From contig BROI01000023.1 of the NCBI GenBank assembly GCA_027923505.1, positions 248,001 through 312,000 on the forward strand: 64,000 nt of DNA, read 5' to 3'. The notes below the pieces were generated by a model. The model was given only the letters and a program-made list of their open reading frames with translations, made no database searches and was not told the DNA's origin. A program made the translations under genes and the position numbers. Shown piece after piece: positions 1-10,936 of the stretch; within the stretch, counting starts at the first letter, position 1; the number at the start of each line of letters is the position of its first letter. This stretch comes from Mayamaea pseudoterrestris (taxonomy: Eukaryota > Bacillariophyta > Bacillariophyceae > Sellaphorales > Sellaphoraceae).

Positions 1-1
1 C

Positions 2-490
2 CTCGTTGGTGTATCGGCGTGGGCATTGAACGCGCGCTTGACGCAAAAGTCCAAGACATTTACTAGCAAAAGGTCGCTCACGATCAAGGAGAAACTTGGA
101 GGCGATGCTGCAATTGAAGCCGCTGTTGATGAATTCTACAGGCGCGTCCCGGTCGACCCCCAGCTGGCTCCCTTCTTCGCCGGCTTCTCCATTAAGCATC
201 TCAAGAATCATCAGCGCAACTTTATGAACAATGCATTTACTGGTAATCCGGGTAACTTGGATTTACATGACATGATGCTGAAGCGACACGCCAAGCTTTT
301 CAATGAGCGAGGACTGAAAGCGGAACACTTTGACCTTGTGGCAGGCCACTTGGTGGCGACACTCCAACACTTGGGCGTTGAACCAACAGTCATTGGTGAG
401 GCGGCTGCCGTCGTCATGTCGCTTCGTCCAGCCTTCGAGGAAGGCGAGCAATTGGCCAAGTTTGCCAAGGCAAATGAAAATCAAGCCTAG
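2..490 (+). CDS. Truncated (2/2) haemoglobin, group I-like, 5'-partial
   Basis: A haem protein of the 2/2 globin family, which binds O2, NO or other small ligands; the physiological role here is unknown. The core runs from the KLGG start of helix A through a B-helix EFYRR and the AxFF segment to the RHAKLF stretch, whose His fits the proximal F8 ligand, and then to KAEHFDLVAGHL, a typical G-helix. The length of about 120 residues for the core is normal. The frame stays open to the left window edge, and the only start-like codon nearby is a TTG, so the true start lies outside the window. The upstream residues (LVGVSAWALNARLTQ) are hydrophobic and then basic, which suggests the end of a signal or targeting peptide. 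That targeting is inference; the family call is firm. It faces the next gene tail to tail. Confidence 0.85.
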   Translation, partial: LVGVSAWALNARLTQKSKTFTSKRSLTIKEKLGGDAAIEAAVDEFYRRVPVDPQLAPFFAGFSIKHLKNHQRNFMNNAFTGNPGNLDLHDMMLKRHAKLFNERGLKAEHFDLVAGHLVATLQHLGVEPTVIGEAAAVVMSLRPAFEEGEQLAKFAKANENQA

Positions 491-716
491 ATAACAAATG
501 AAGCAAGAGACGTGTGTGGAGTCTTGCTAGGTTCAACAAGTAACCTATAATATAATGGCAAGAATTTTATGTGACGTTTAACGAAATAAACCACAAATTT
601 GTCGTTTAGCTTCCCGTGCCAACTATGTCAGACACGACTGGTCGTAAGCTTTTGCCGTTGAGATGAGGCAAGAGTTGAGTTTGCCGAAGACTTGCTGTCC
701 AAACACATCAGCAATC

Positions 717-1934
717 TTATGAATTAAGCGCTATGGCATGTATATCTTTAGCCGAGCAAAGGATTGTAGCCGACTTGGTGGCGCCAGTCACTTGGCAAAC
801 CTCGCTATCGCGTAGGCAGATGGGAGTGGACGGCGCTAAACTGGCCGACTTGTCATTGACGAGCTCATTCCACTGGTCATCCATATGAGGAAAGAAAGAG
901 TACTGGCCAACAAGACTCAACCCTGGAGTTCCTTTCCAATCTTCGTAACTTTCCATTCCAAGCACAACGCGGGGATCGTCCCAGCCCTTCCAGCAAGCCG
1001 TTTCCATCCTTGCGCCAACCAAGATGGCGCCCGCGCTGGACCCAATGTACATTCCGCTCTTGCTTGTGCAGAAATCAAGCAAGTCTTGCTTATACCCGAT
1101 CGTCTTGTGCAGGCAGTGGTGCAGCCAGAATGTGTTTCCGCCTTGCACGTAGACCAAGTGTGGCTGCCATGTGCGCATGGCGTCGTGCGCCGTCTGTGGA
1201 AAAGCACTTGCCGCAGCATGAATTCCACCAGTCGCTTGCGGCTGCTTGATTGACCCATCGTCCCAGTCAATGGTCACCACGTGAATGTCAATAGATGGAA
1301 GAAGCTCTTGCAGCAAGTTGACAATGTCGTTCCGACGTGACTTGCCGTCGGCCCTTGCGCGCTGCCGTTGCTTGCCAGGTGAATTAGTCGAGTCAAGTCG
1401 CAATGCATACATGGCGGTGGGAATGTAGACGAATCGAAGAATGAGCGAAGAAGATTCATTGTCGTTGCTTATGTAGTCCTTCTGATATTGCCGCAGCAGA
1501 TCAAGTGGACTCGTTGCACCTTTATTCTGCTGCAACTGCTCGAGCGCGTCATCAACAAACTCCAGCTGCTCCACCGCCGACATGTCTGGCCCTGCGCAAG
1601 GACTGAATTTGACAGTATCTTTGATTCTTTGCTCCAATCTGTGCTGCTCCTGCGTCAGCAAGGCGAGAATCAAGCCTTGTTGAACAAACGCTTGAGCTGT
1701 GGGATTGGGTCGCAAGCCGTCAGAGAATGATGATAACAGCAATCCCTGCGCCATCCACGGTCGACTTTCTTTGTCAGCATTTGTATCATCTGCATCATGA
1801 GAGACTCCAAAACGTGCTGATAGTTTCGTTGATTGTCGAAGAAACAAGCCTTGCGAAGATGCGACGAGACAGAATGCTTGGCCGCGTTGAATAGTAACGA
1901 GGACGAAAAGAGTCAATGATGCCAGTTTGATCAT
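717..1934 (-). CDS. S51-family (PepE-like) serine peptidase with plastid-type presequence
   Basis: A probable peptidase of family S51 (dipeptidase E / cyanophycinase group), which uses a Ser-His-acid triad. The 405-residue protein has the family landmarks in order: YVQGGNTFWL near residue 262, the nucleophile elbow YIGSSAGA (Ser300), and FFPHMDDQW with a His near 350. The C-terminal half covers the whole catalytic domain. The N-terminus (hydrophobic residues 4-20, then GQAF and an Arg/Ser-rich stretch) fits a bipartite plastid signal with cleavage before Phe21. Residues 50-150 are a poorly recognisable, Gln-rich extension, so the protein is longer than bacterial PepE (about 230 residues). The start is the first ATG and gives the signal peptide. 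Substrate cannot be told; plastid location is inferred from the presequence only. Confidence 0.75.
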   Translation of the reverse strand: MIKLASLTLFVLVTIQRGQAFCLVASSQGLFLRQSTKLSARFGVSHDADDTNADKESRPWMAQGLLLSSFSDGLRPNPTAQAFVQQGLILALLTQEQHRLEQRIKDTVKFSPCAGPDMSAVEQLEFVDDALEQLQQNKGATSPLDLLRQYQKDYISNDNESSSLILRFVYIPTAMYALRLDSTNSPGKQRQRARADGKSRRNDIVNLLQELLPSIDIHVVTIDWDDGSIKQPQATGGIHAAASAFPQTAHDAMRTWQPHLVYVQGGNTFWLHHCLHKTIGYKQDLLDFCTSKSGMYIGSSAGAILVGARMETACWKGWDDPRVVLGMESYEDWKGTPGLSLVGQYSFFPHMDDQWNELVNDKSASLAPSTPICLRDSEVCQVTGATKSATILCSAKDIHAIALNS

Positions 1935-2261
1935 TAGTTACTGTTCAAGCAATTACTACGAATGTAGATTATGCGCATTGCTTTCAGATAAATTGGCATC
2001 ATCAAACGACAACTCATGGCCGACGAACGAAATTGTTGCAGGCCGTGATTCGCGATTGGATATTGGTCATCATGAGTCGCTTCGGTTTCCATCCATTGCA
2101 GAGGATACCGGTACTACTATACGTCGCGATGAATCCATACCCTGCCTGCCAAGGTTGTTACAACACTATCTGCTTGATTTTCCCCCTTACCGGTAGATAT
2201 GGTGCATCCCTCAGTTTCTCGACCCAATTTTGTGAGACATGTCGGGATATATCCTACTGCA

Positions 2262-3486
2262 ACCAACTCCATTGTGCTATAGTGTGTGGCCTTCAAAAAC
2301 TTCCTCCAATAGTCTTGTTCCATGAATTCTGATCTGGCTATGCTTAGAGAGATTTATGCAGTAAAATTGGTGCATAACAATTATTCCCAGCTCACGTGTC
2401 GCATCAGTTGTTTGGGAGGGCAAAGATCCACACAGTAAACAGCTACATGGTGCTACATGTGTGGCATTCAATGACTATTACCAATAGTCTTGTTCCATAA
2501 ATTCTGTTCTGGCTATCCTTGGGGAGATCTATGCAGTGAGATTGATGCAGAACAATAATTCCCAGCTCATGTGTAGCATCAGTTGTTTGGGAGGGCGAAG
2601 ATCCACACAGTAACCCACTCTATGGTGCTACATGTGTGGCCTTCAAAGGCTTTTCCCAAAAATCTTGTTCCATGAATTCTGTTCTGGCTATCCCTGGGGA
2701 CACATATGCAGTAATATTGGTGCATAACAATCATTCCCAGCTCACATGTAGCATCAGTTGTTTGAGAGGGCAAAGATCCGCACAGTAATCCGCTCTTTGG
2801 TGCTACATGTGTGGCCTTCAAAGGCTTTCCCAAAAGTCTTGTTCCACAAATTCTGTTCTGGCTATTCCTGGGAACACATATGCGGTAATATAGGTGCTTA
2901 ATAATCATTCCCCACTCACATGTAGCATCAGTTGTTTGTGAGCAAAGCAACACACAGTAACCCGAACCATGGTGCTTCAGTGTGTGGCCTTTAACCACAA
3001 AAGTCTTGATACATGAATTCTATTTCAGCTATCCTTGGGGACATGTATGTGGTGAGATTAGTGCATAACAATCACTTGCAGCTCACGTGTAGCATCAGTT
3101 GTTTGGGAGGGCAAAGATCCACCCAGTAACCAGCTACACTGTGCTACGGTGTATGGCCTTCAAAGACTACCCCCAATAGTCCTGTTCCATGAAATCTGTT
3201 CTGGCTACCCTTGGAGACACATATGCGGTGAGAGTGGCGCACAATATTCATTCCCAGCTCATGTGTAGCATCAGTTGTTTGGGAGGGCAAAGATCCATAC
3301 AGTAACCAGCTACACGGTTCTACAGTGTGCGGCCTTTACCTCCAATAGTCTTGTTCCATGAATTCTGTTCTGGAAATCCCTGGGGACACATATGCGGTGA
3401 TATTGGTGCATAACAATCATTCCCAGCTCACATGTAGCATCAGTTGTCGAGGGGGGCAAAGAGCCATACAGTAACCAGCTCCACGG
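2262..3486. repeat. Tandem array of about seven ~175-bp units
   Basis: Diverged direct repeats. The landmark GCATCAGTTGTTTGGGAGG recurs near 2400, 2576, 2750, 2926, 3090, 3267 and 3437, so the unit is about 166-176 bp. Each unit also has TCTTGTTCCATGAATTCTG and TTCCCAGCTCA. Copies differ at many bases and by small indels, so this array is older than the adjacent 168-bp satellite. It ends abruptly at about 3486, where the next satellite begins in mid-unit. No gene is seen in it. Confidence 0.85.
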
Positions 3487-5017
3487 AAGTGGTGCTCAGA
3501 AGGATTTTCCTTCTCACTGTCACTGAGCTACTTGGATGCCATGGAGGGGTTTAACCACGCCAAATGAACTCACAGGACAATATTTGAACATGCAGGTGCT
3601 CAAAGGATGCTCCATTGTGGTGCACCAGTGGCGCCTTCTAGGTGGATGCCCCTACAAATGGCGCTCAGAAGGATTTTCCTTCTCGCCGTCCTTGAGCTAC
3701 TTGGATGCCATGGAGGGGTCTCACCACACCAAATGAACATATGGGACAAGAGTTTGAACATGCAGGTGCTCATTGGATGCTCCATTGGTGCACCAGTGGC
3801 GCCTTCTAGGCAGATGCCCCTACAAGTGGCGCTCAGAAGGATTTTCCTTCTCGCCGTCACTGAGCTACTTGGATGCCATGGAGGGGTTTCACCACGCCAA
3901 ATGAACATATGGGACAAGAGTTTGAACATGCAGGTGCTCATTGGATGCTCCATTGGTGCACCAGTGGCGCCTTCTAGGCAGATGCCCCTACAAGTGGCGC
4001 TCAGAAGGATTTTCCTTCTCACCGTCACTGAGCTACTTGGATGCCATGGAGGGGTTTCACCACACCAAATGAACATATGGGACAAGAGTTTGAACATGCA
4101 GGTGCTCATTGGATGCTCCATTGGTGCACCAGTGGCGCCTTCTAGGCAGATGCCCCTACAAGTGGTGCTCAGAAGGATTTTCCTTCTCACCATCCTTGAG
4201 CTACTTGGATGCCATGGAGGGGTTTCACCACGCCAAATGAACATACGGAACAAGGGTTTGGCCATGCAGGTGCTCATTGGATGCTCCATTGGTGCACCAG
4301 TGGCACCTTCTAGGCAGATGCCCCTACAAGTGGCGCTCAGAAGGATTTCCTTTGCGCCGTAACTGAGCTACTTGAAAGCCATGGAGGGATATCACTACAC
4401 CAAATGAACATACGGGACAAGGATTTGGCCATGTAGGTGCTCATTGGATGCTCCATTGGTGCACCAGTGGCACCTTTTAGGCTGATGCCCCTTCAAGTGG
4501 CGCTCAGAAGGATTTTCCTTCTCGCCATCACTGAGCTACTTGGATGCCATGGATGGGTTTCACCACGCCAAATGAACATATGGGACAAGAGTTTGAACAT
4601 GCAGGTGCTCATTGGATGCTCCATTGGTGCACCAGTGGCGCCTTCTAAACAGATGCCCCTACATGTGGCGCTCAGAAGGATTTTCCTTCTCGCCGTCCTT
4701 GAGCTACTTGGATGCCATGGAGGGGTCTCACCACACCAAATGAACATATGGGACAAGAGTTTGAACATGCAGGTGCTCATTGGATGCTCCATTGGTGCAC
4801 CAGTGGCGCCTTCTAGGCAGATGCCCCTACAAGTGGCGCTCAGAAGGATTTTTCTTCTCGCCGTCACTGAGCTACTTGGATGCCATGGAGGGGTTTCACC
4901 ACGCCAAATGAACATATGGGACAAGAGTTTGAACATGCAGGTGCTCATTGGATGCTCCATTGGTGCACCAGTGGCGCCTTCTAAACAGATGCCCCTACAT
5001 GTGGCGCTCAGAAGGAT

Positions 5018-8000
5018 TTTCCTTCTCGCCATCCTTGAGCTACTTGAAAGCCATGGAGGGATATCACTACACCAAATGAACATACGGGACAAGGATTTGG
5101 CCATGTAGGTGCTCATTGGATGCTCCATTGGTGCACCAGTGGCACCTTCTTGGCAGATGCCCCTACAAGTGGCGCTCAGAAGGATTTCCTTTGCGCCGTA
5201 ACTGAGCTACTTGAAAGCCATGGAGGGATATCACTACACCAAATGAACATACGGGACAAGGATTTGGCCATGCAGGTGCTCATTGGATGCTCCATTGGTG
5301 CACCAGTGGCGCCTTCTAAACAGATGCCCCTACATGTGGCGCTCAGAAGGATTTTCCTTCTCGCCGTCCTTGAGCTACTTGGATGCCATGGAGGGGTCTC
5401 ACCACACCAAATGAACATATGGGACAAGAGTTTGAACATGCAGGTGCTCATTGGATGCTCCATTGGTGCACCAGTGGCGCCTTCTAGGCAGATGCCCCTA
5501 CAAGTGGCGCTCAGAAGGATTTTCCTTCTCGCCGTCACTGAGCTACTTGGATGCCATGGAGGGGTTTCACCACGCCAAATGAACATATGGGACAAGAGTT
5601 TGAACATGCAGGTGCTCATTGGATGCTCCATTGGTGCACCAGTGGCGCCTTCTAGGCAGATGCCCCTACAAGTGGCGCTCAGAAGGATTTTCCTTCTCGC
5701 CGTCACTGAGCTACTTGGATGCCATGGAGGGGTTTCACCACGCCAAATGAACATACGGGACAAGGGTTTGGCCATGCAGGTGCTCATTGGATGCTCCATT
5801 GGTGCACCAGTGGCGCCTTCTAGGCAGATGCCCCTACAACTGGCGCTCAGAAGGTATTTCCTTCTCGCCGTCACTGAGCTACTTGAATGCCATGGAGGGG
5901 TTTCACCACACCAAATGAACATACGGGACAAGGGTTTGGCCATGCAGGTGCTCATTGGATGCTCCATTGGTGCACCAGTGGCGCCTTCTAGGCAGATGCC
6001 CCTTCAAGTGGCGCTCAGAAGGATTTTCCTTCTCGCCATCACTGAGCTACTTGGATGCCATGGAGGGGTTTCACCACGCCAAATGAACATATGGGACAAG
6101 AGTTTGGCCATGCAGGTGCTCATTGGATGCTCCATTGGTGCACCAGTGGCGCCTTCTAGGCAGATGCCCCTACAAGTGGCGCTCAGAAGGATTTTCCTTC
6201 TCGCCGTCACTGAGCTACTTGGATGCCATGGAGGGGTTTCACCACACCAAATGAACATACGGGACAAGGGTTTGGCCATGCAGGTGCTCATTGGATGCTC
6301 CATTGGTGCACCAGTGGCGCCTTCTAGGCAGATGCCCCTTCAATTGGCGCTCAGAAGGTTTTTCCTTCTCGCCGTCACTGAGCTACTTGGATGCCATGGA
6401 GGGGTTTCACCACGCCAAATGAACATACGGGACAAGGGTTTGGACATGCAGGTGCTCATTGGATGCTCCATTGGTGCACCAGTGGCGCCTTCTAGGCAGA
6501 TGCCCCTACAACTGGCGCTCAGAAGGTATTTCCTTCTCGCCGTCACTGAGCTACTTGGATGCCATGGAGGGGTTTCACCACACCAAATGAACATACGGGA
6601 CAAGAGAAATTTGCATGCAGGTGCTCATTGGATGCTCCATTGGTCCAGTGGCACCTTCTTTCCTTCTCGCCATCCTTGAGCTACTTGAAAGCCATGGAGG
6701 GATATCACTACACCAAATGAACATACGGGACAAGGATTTGGCCATGTAGGTGCTCATTGGATGCTCCATTGGTGCACCAGTGGCACCTTCTTGGCAGATG
6801 CCCCTACAAGTGGCGCTCAGAAGGATTTCCTTTGCGCCGTAACTGAGCTACTTGGATGCCATGGAGGGGTTTCACCACGCCAAATGAACATACGGGACAA
6901 GGATTTGGCCATGCAGGTGCTCATTGGATGCTCCATTGGTGCACCAGTGGCGCCTTCTAAACAGATGCCCCTACATGTGGCGCTCAGAAGGATTTTCCTT
7001 CTCGCCGTCCTTGAGCTACTTGGATGCCATGGAGGGGTCTCACCACACCAAATGAACATATGGGACAAGAGTTTGAACATGCAGGTGCTCATTGGATGCT
7101 CCATTGGTGCACCAGTGGCGCCTTCTAGGCAGATGCCCCTACAAGTGGCGCTCAGAAGGATTTTCCTTCTCGCCGTCACTGAGCTACTTGGATGCCATGG
7201 AGGGGTTTCACCACGCCAAATGAACATATGGGACAAGAGTTTGAACATGCAGGTGCTCATTGGATGCTCCATTGGTGCACCAGTGGCGCCTTCTAGGCAG
7301 ATGCCCCTACAAGTGGCGCTCAGAAGGATTTTCCTTCTCGCCGTCACTGAGCTACTTGGATGCCATGGAGGGGTTTCACCACGCCAAATGAACATACGGG
7401 ACAAGGGTTTGGCCATGCAGGTGCTCATTGGATGCTCCATTGGTGCACCAGTGGCGCCTTCTAGGCAGATGCCCCTACAACTGGCGCTCAGAAGGTATTT
7501 CCTTCTCGCCGTCACTGAGCTACTTGAATGCCATGGAGGGGTTTCACCACACCAAATGAACATACGGGACAAGGGTTTGGCCATGCAGGTGCTCATTGGA
7601 TGCTCCATTGGTGCACCAGTGGCGCCTTCTAGGCAGATGCCCCTTCAAGTGGCGCTCAGAAGGATTTTCCTTCTCGCCATCACTGAGCTACTTGGATGCC
7701 ATGGAGGGGTTTCACCACGCCAAATGAACATATGGGACAAGAGTTTGGCCATGCAGGTGCTCATTGGATGCTCCATTGGTGCACCAGTGGCGCCTTCTAG
7801 GCAGATGCCCCTACAAGTGGCGCTCAGAAGGATTTTCCTTCTCGCCGTCACTGAGCTACTTGGATGCCATGGAGGGGTTTCACCACACCAAATGAACATA
7901 CGGGACAAGGGTTTGGCCATGCAGGTGCTCATTGGATGCTCCATTGGTGCACCAGTGGCGCCTTCTAGGCAGATGCCCCTTCAATTGGCGCTCAGAAGGT

Positions 8001-8300
8001 TTTTCCTTCTCGCCGTCACTGAGCTACTTGGATGCCATGGAGGGGTTTCACCACGCCAAATGAACATACGGGACAAGGGTTTGGACATGCAGGTGCTCAT
8101 TGGATGCTCCATTGGTGCACCAGTGGCGCCTTCTAGGCAGATGCCCCTACAACTGGCGCTCAGAAGGTATTTCCTTCTCGCCGTCACTGAGCTACTTGGA
8201 TGCCATGGAGGGGTTTCACCACACCAAATGAACATACGGGACAAGAGAAATTTGCATGCAGGTGCTCATTGGATGCTCCATTGGTCCAGTGGCACCTTCT
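5018..8300. repeat. Tandem duplication of a ~1641-bp block inside the satellite
   Basis: The block 5018-6658 is repeated almost exactly at 6659-8300, with an offset of 1641 bp. Both copies begin with the unusual GAAAGCCATGGAGGGATATC variant and a TAG-bearing unit, and both end with the same shortened unit (GACAAGAGAAATTTGCATGC, then TTGGTCCAGTGGCACC). The period is not a multiple of 168, so the join includes a partial unit. One clear difference is the variant at about 5211 against 6852. Confidence 0.85.
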
Positions 8301-8304
8301 GCAG

Positions 8305-8330
8305 AGGCTCGTGGATGCCTCCACGAGCCT
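8305..8330. repeat. Perfect 11-bp inverted repeat inserted in a broken satellite unit
   Basis: AGGCTCGTGGA and TCCACGAGCCT flank a 4-base loop. It lies within a non-satellite insert of some 60 bases that interrupts the array right after the 1641-bp duplication and is followed by a shortened unit. Confidence 0.8.
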
Positions 8331-8896
8331 GAGGGTTCACCAAATGAATGGACAAGGATTTGGCCATGCAGGTGCTCATTGGGCCCATGATGCCCCTTCA
8401 AGTGGCGCTCAGAAGGATTTTCCTTCTCGCCGTCACTGAGCTACTTGGATGCCATGGAGGGGTTTCACCATGCCAAATGAACATACGGGACAAGGGTTTG
8501 GCCATGCAGGTGCTCATTGGATGCTCCATTGGTGCACCAGTGGCGCCTTCTAAACAGATGCCTCTACAAGTGGCGCTCAGAAGGATTTTCCTTCTCGCCG
8601 TCACTGAGCTACTTGGATGCCATGGAGGGGTTTCACCACGCCAAATGAACATACGGGACAAGGGTTTGGCCATGCAGGTGCTCATTGGATGCTCCATTGG
8701 TGCACCAGTGGCACCTTCTAGGCAGATGCCCCTACAAGTGGCGCTCAGAAGGATTTTCCTTCTCGCCGTCACTGAGCTACTTGGATGCCATGGAGGGGTT
8801 TCACCACGCCAAATGAACATACGCGACAAGGGTTTGGACATGCAGGTGCTCATTGGATGCTCCATTGGTGCACCAGTGGCGCCTTCTAAACAGATG

Positions 8897-10624
8897 CCCC
8901 TACATGTGGCGCTCAGAAGGATTTTCCTTCTCGCCGTCACTGAGCTACTTGGATGCCATGGAGGGGTTTCACCACACCAAATGAACATACGGGACAAGGG
9001 TTTGGCCATGCAGATGCTCATTGGATGCTCCATTGGTGCACCAGTGGCACCTTCTAGGCAGATGCCCCTACAAGTGGCGCTCAGAAGGATTTTCCTTCTC
9101 GCCGTCACTGAGCTACTTGGATGCCATGGAGGGGTTTCACCACGCCAAATGAACATACGGGACAAGGGTTTGGACATGCAGGTGCTCATTGGATGCTCCA
9201 TTGGTGCACCAGTGGCACCTTCTAGGCAGATGCCCCTTCAACTGGCGCTCAGAAGGATTTTCCTTCTCGCCGTCACTGAGCTACTTGGATGCCATGGAGG
9301 GGTTTCACCACGCCAAATGAACATACGGGACAAGAATTTGGCCATGCAGATGCTCATTGGATGCTCCATTGGTGCACCAGTGGCGCCTTCTAGGCAGATG
9401 CCCCTACAAGTGGCGCTCAGAAGGATTTTCCTTCTCGCCGTCACTGAGCTACTTGGATGCCATGGAGGGGTTTCACCACGCCAAATGAACATACGGGACA
9501 AGGGTTTGGCCATGCAGATGCTCATTGGATGCTCCATTGGTGCACCAGTGGCACCTTCTAGGCAGATGCCCCTTCAACTGGCGCTCAGAAGGATTTTCCT
9601 TCTCGCCATCACTGAGCTACTTGGATGCCATGGAGGGGTTTCACCACGCCAAATGAACATACGGGACAAGGGTTTGGCCATGCAGGTGCTCATTGGATGC
9701 TCCATTGGTGCACCAGTGGCGCCTTCTAGGCAGATGCCCCTTCAACTGGCGCTCAGAAGGGCCCCTACATGTGGCGCTCAGAAGGATTTTCCTTCTCGCC
9801 GTCACTGAGCTACTTGGATGCCATGGAGGGGTTTCACCACACCAAATGAACATACGGGACAAGGGTTTGGCCATGCAGATGCTCATTGGATGCTCCATTG
9901 GTGCACCAGTGGCACCTTCTAGGCAGATGCCCCTACAAGTGGCGCTCAGAAGGATTTTCCTTCTCGCCGTCACTGAGCTACTTGGATGCCATGGAGGGGT
10001 TTCACCACGCCAAATGAACATACGGGACAAGGGTTTGGACATGCAGGTGCTCATTGGATGCTCCATTGGTGCACCAGTGGCACCTTCTAGGCAGATGCCC
10101 CTTCAACTGGCGCTCAGAAGGATTTTCCTTCTCGCCGTCACTGAGCTACTTGGATGCCATGGAGGGGTTTCACCACGCCAAATGAACATACGGGACAAGA
10201 ATTTGGCCATGCAGATGCTCATTGGATGCTCCATTGGTGCACCAGTGGCGCCTTCTAGGCAGATGCCCCTACAAGTGGCGCTCAGAAGGATTTTCCTTCT
10301 CGCCGTCACTGAGCTACTTGGATGCCATGGAGGGGTTTCACCACGCCAAATGAACATACGGGACAAGGGTTTGGCCATGCAGATGCTCATTGGATGCTCC
10401 ATTGGTGCACCAGTGGCACCTTCTAGGCAGATGCCCCTTCAACTGGCGCTCAGAAGGATTTTCCTTCTCGCCATCACTGAGCTACTTGGATGCCATGGAG
10501 GGGTTTCACCACGCCAAATGAACATACGGGACAAGGGTTTGGCCATGCAGGTGCTCATTGGATGCTCCATTGGTGCACCAGTGGCGCCTTCTAGGCAGAT
10601 GCCCCTTCAACTGGCGCTCAGAAG
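8897..10624. repeat. Tandem duplication of a ~864-bp block inside the satellite
   Basis: The series of unit variants at 8897-9760 recurs in the same order at 9761-10624, including the CCCCTACATGTGGCGC variant that marks the start of each copy. The junction near 9759 (CAGAAGGGCCCCTACATG) is a partial unit, so the exchange was out of register with the 168-bp period. Confidence 0.8.
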
Positions 10625-10936
10625 GATTTTCCTTCTCGCCGTCACTGAGCTACTTGGATGCCATGGAGGGGTTTCACCACACCAAATGAACATACGGGAC
10701 AAGGGTTTGGCCATGCAGATGCTCATTGGATGCTCCATTGGTGCACCAGTGGCGCCCTCTAGGCAGATGCTCCCACATGTGGCGCTCAGAAGGATTTTCC
10801 TTCTCGCCGTCACTGAGCTACTTGGATGCCATGGAGGGGTTTCACCACGCCAAATGAACATATGGGACAAGAGTTTGGCCATGCAGGTGCTCATTGGATG
10901 CTCCATTGGTGCACCAGTGGCGCCTTCCTTCTCGCC

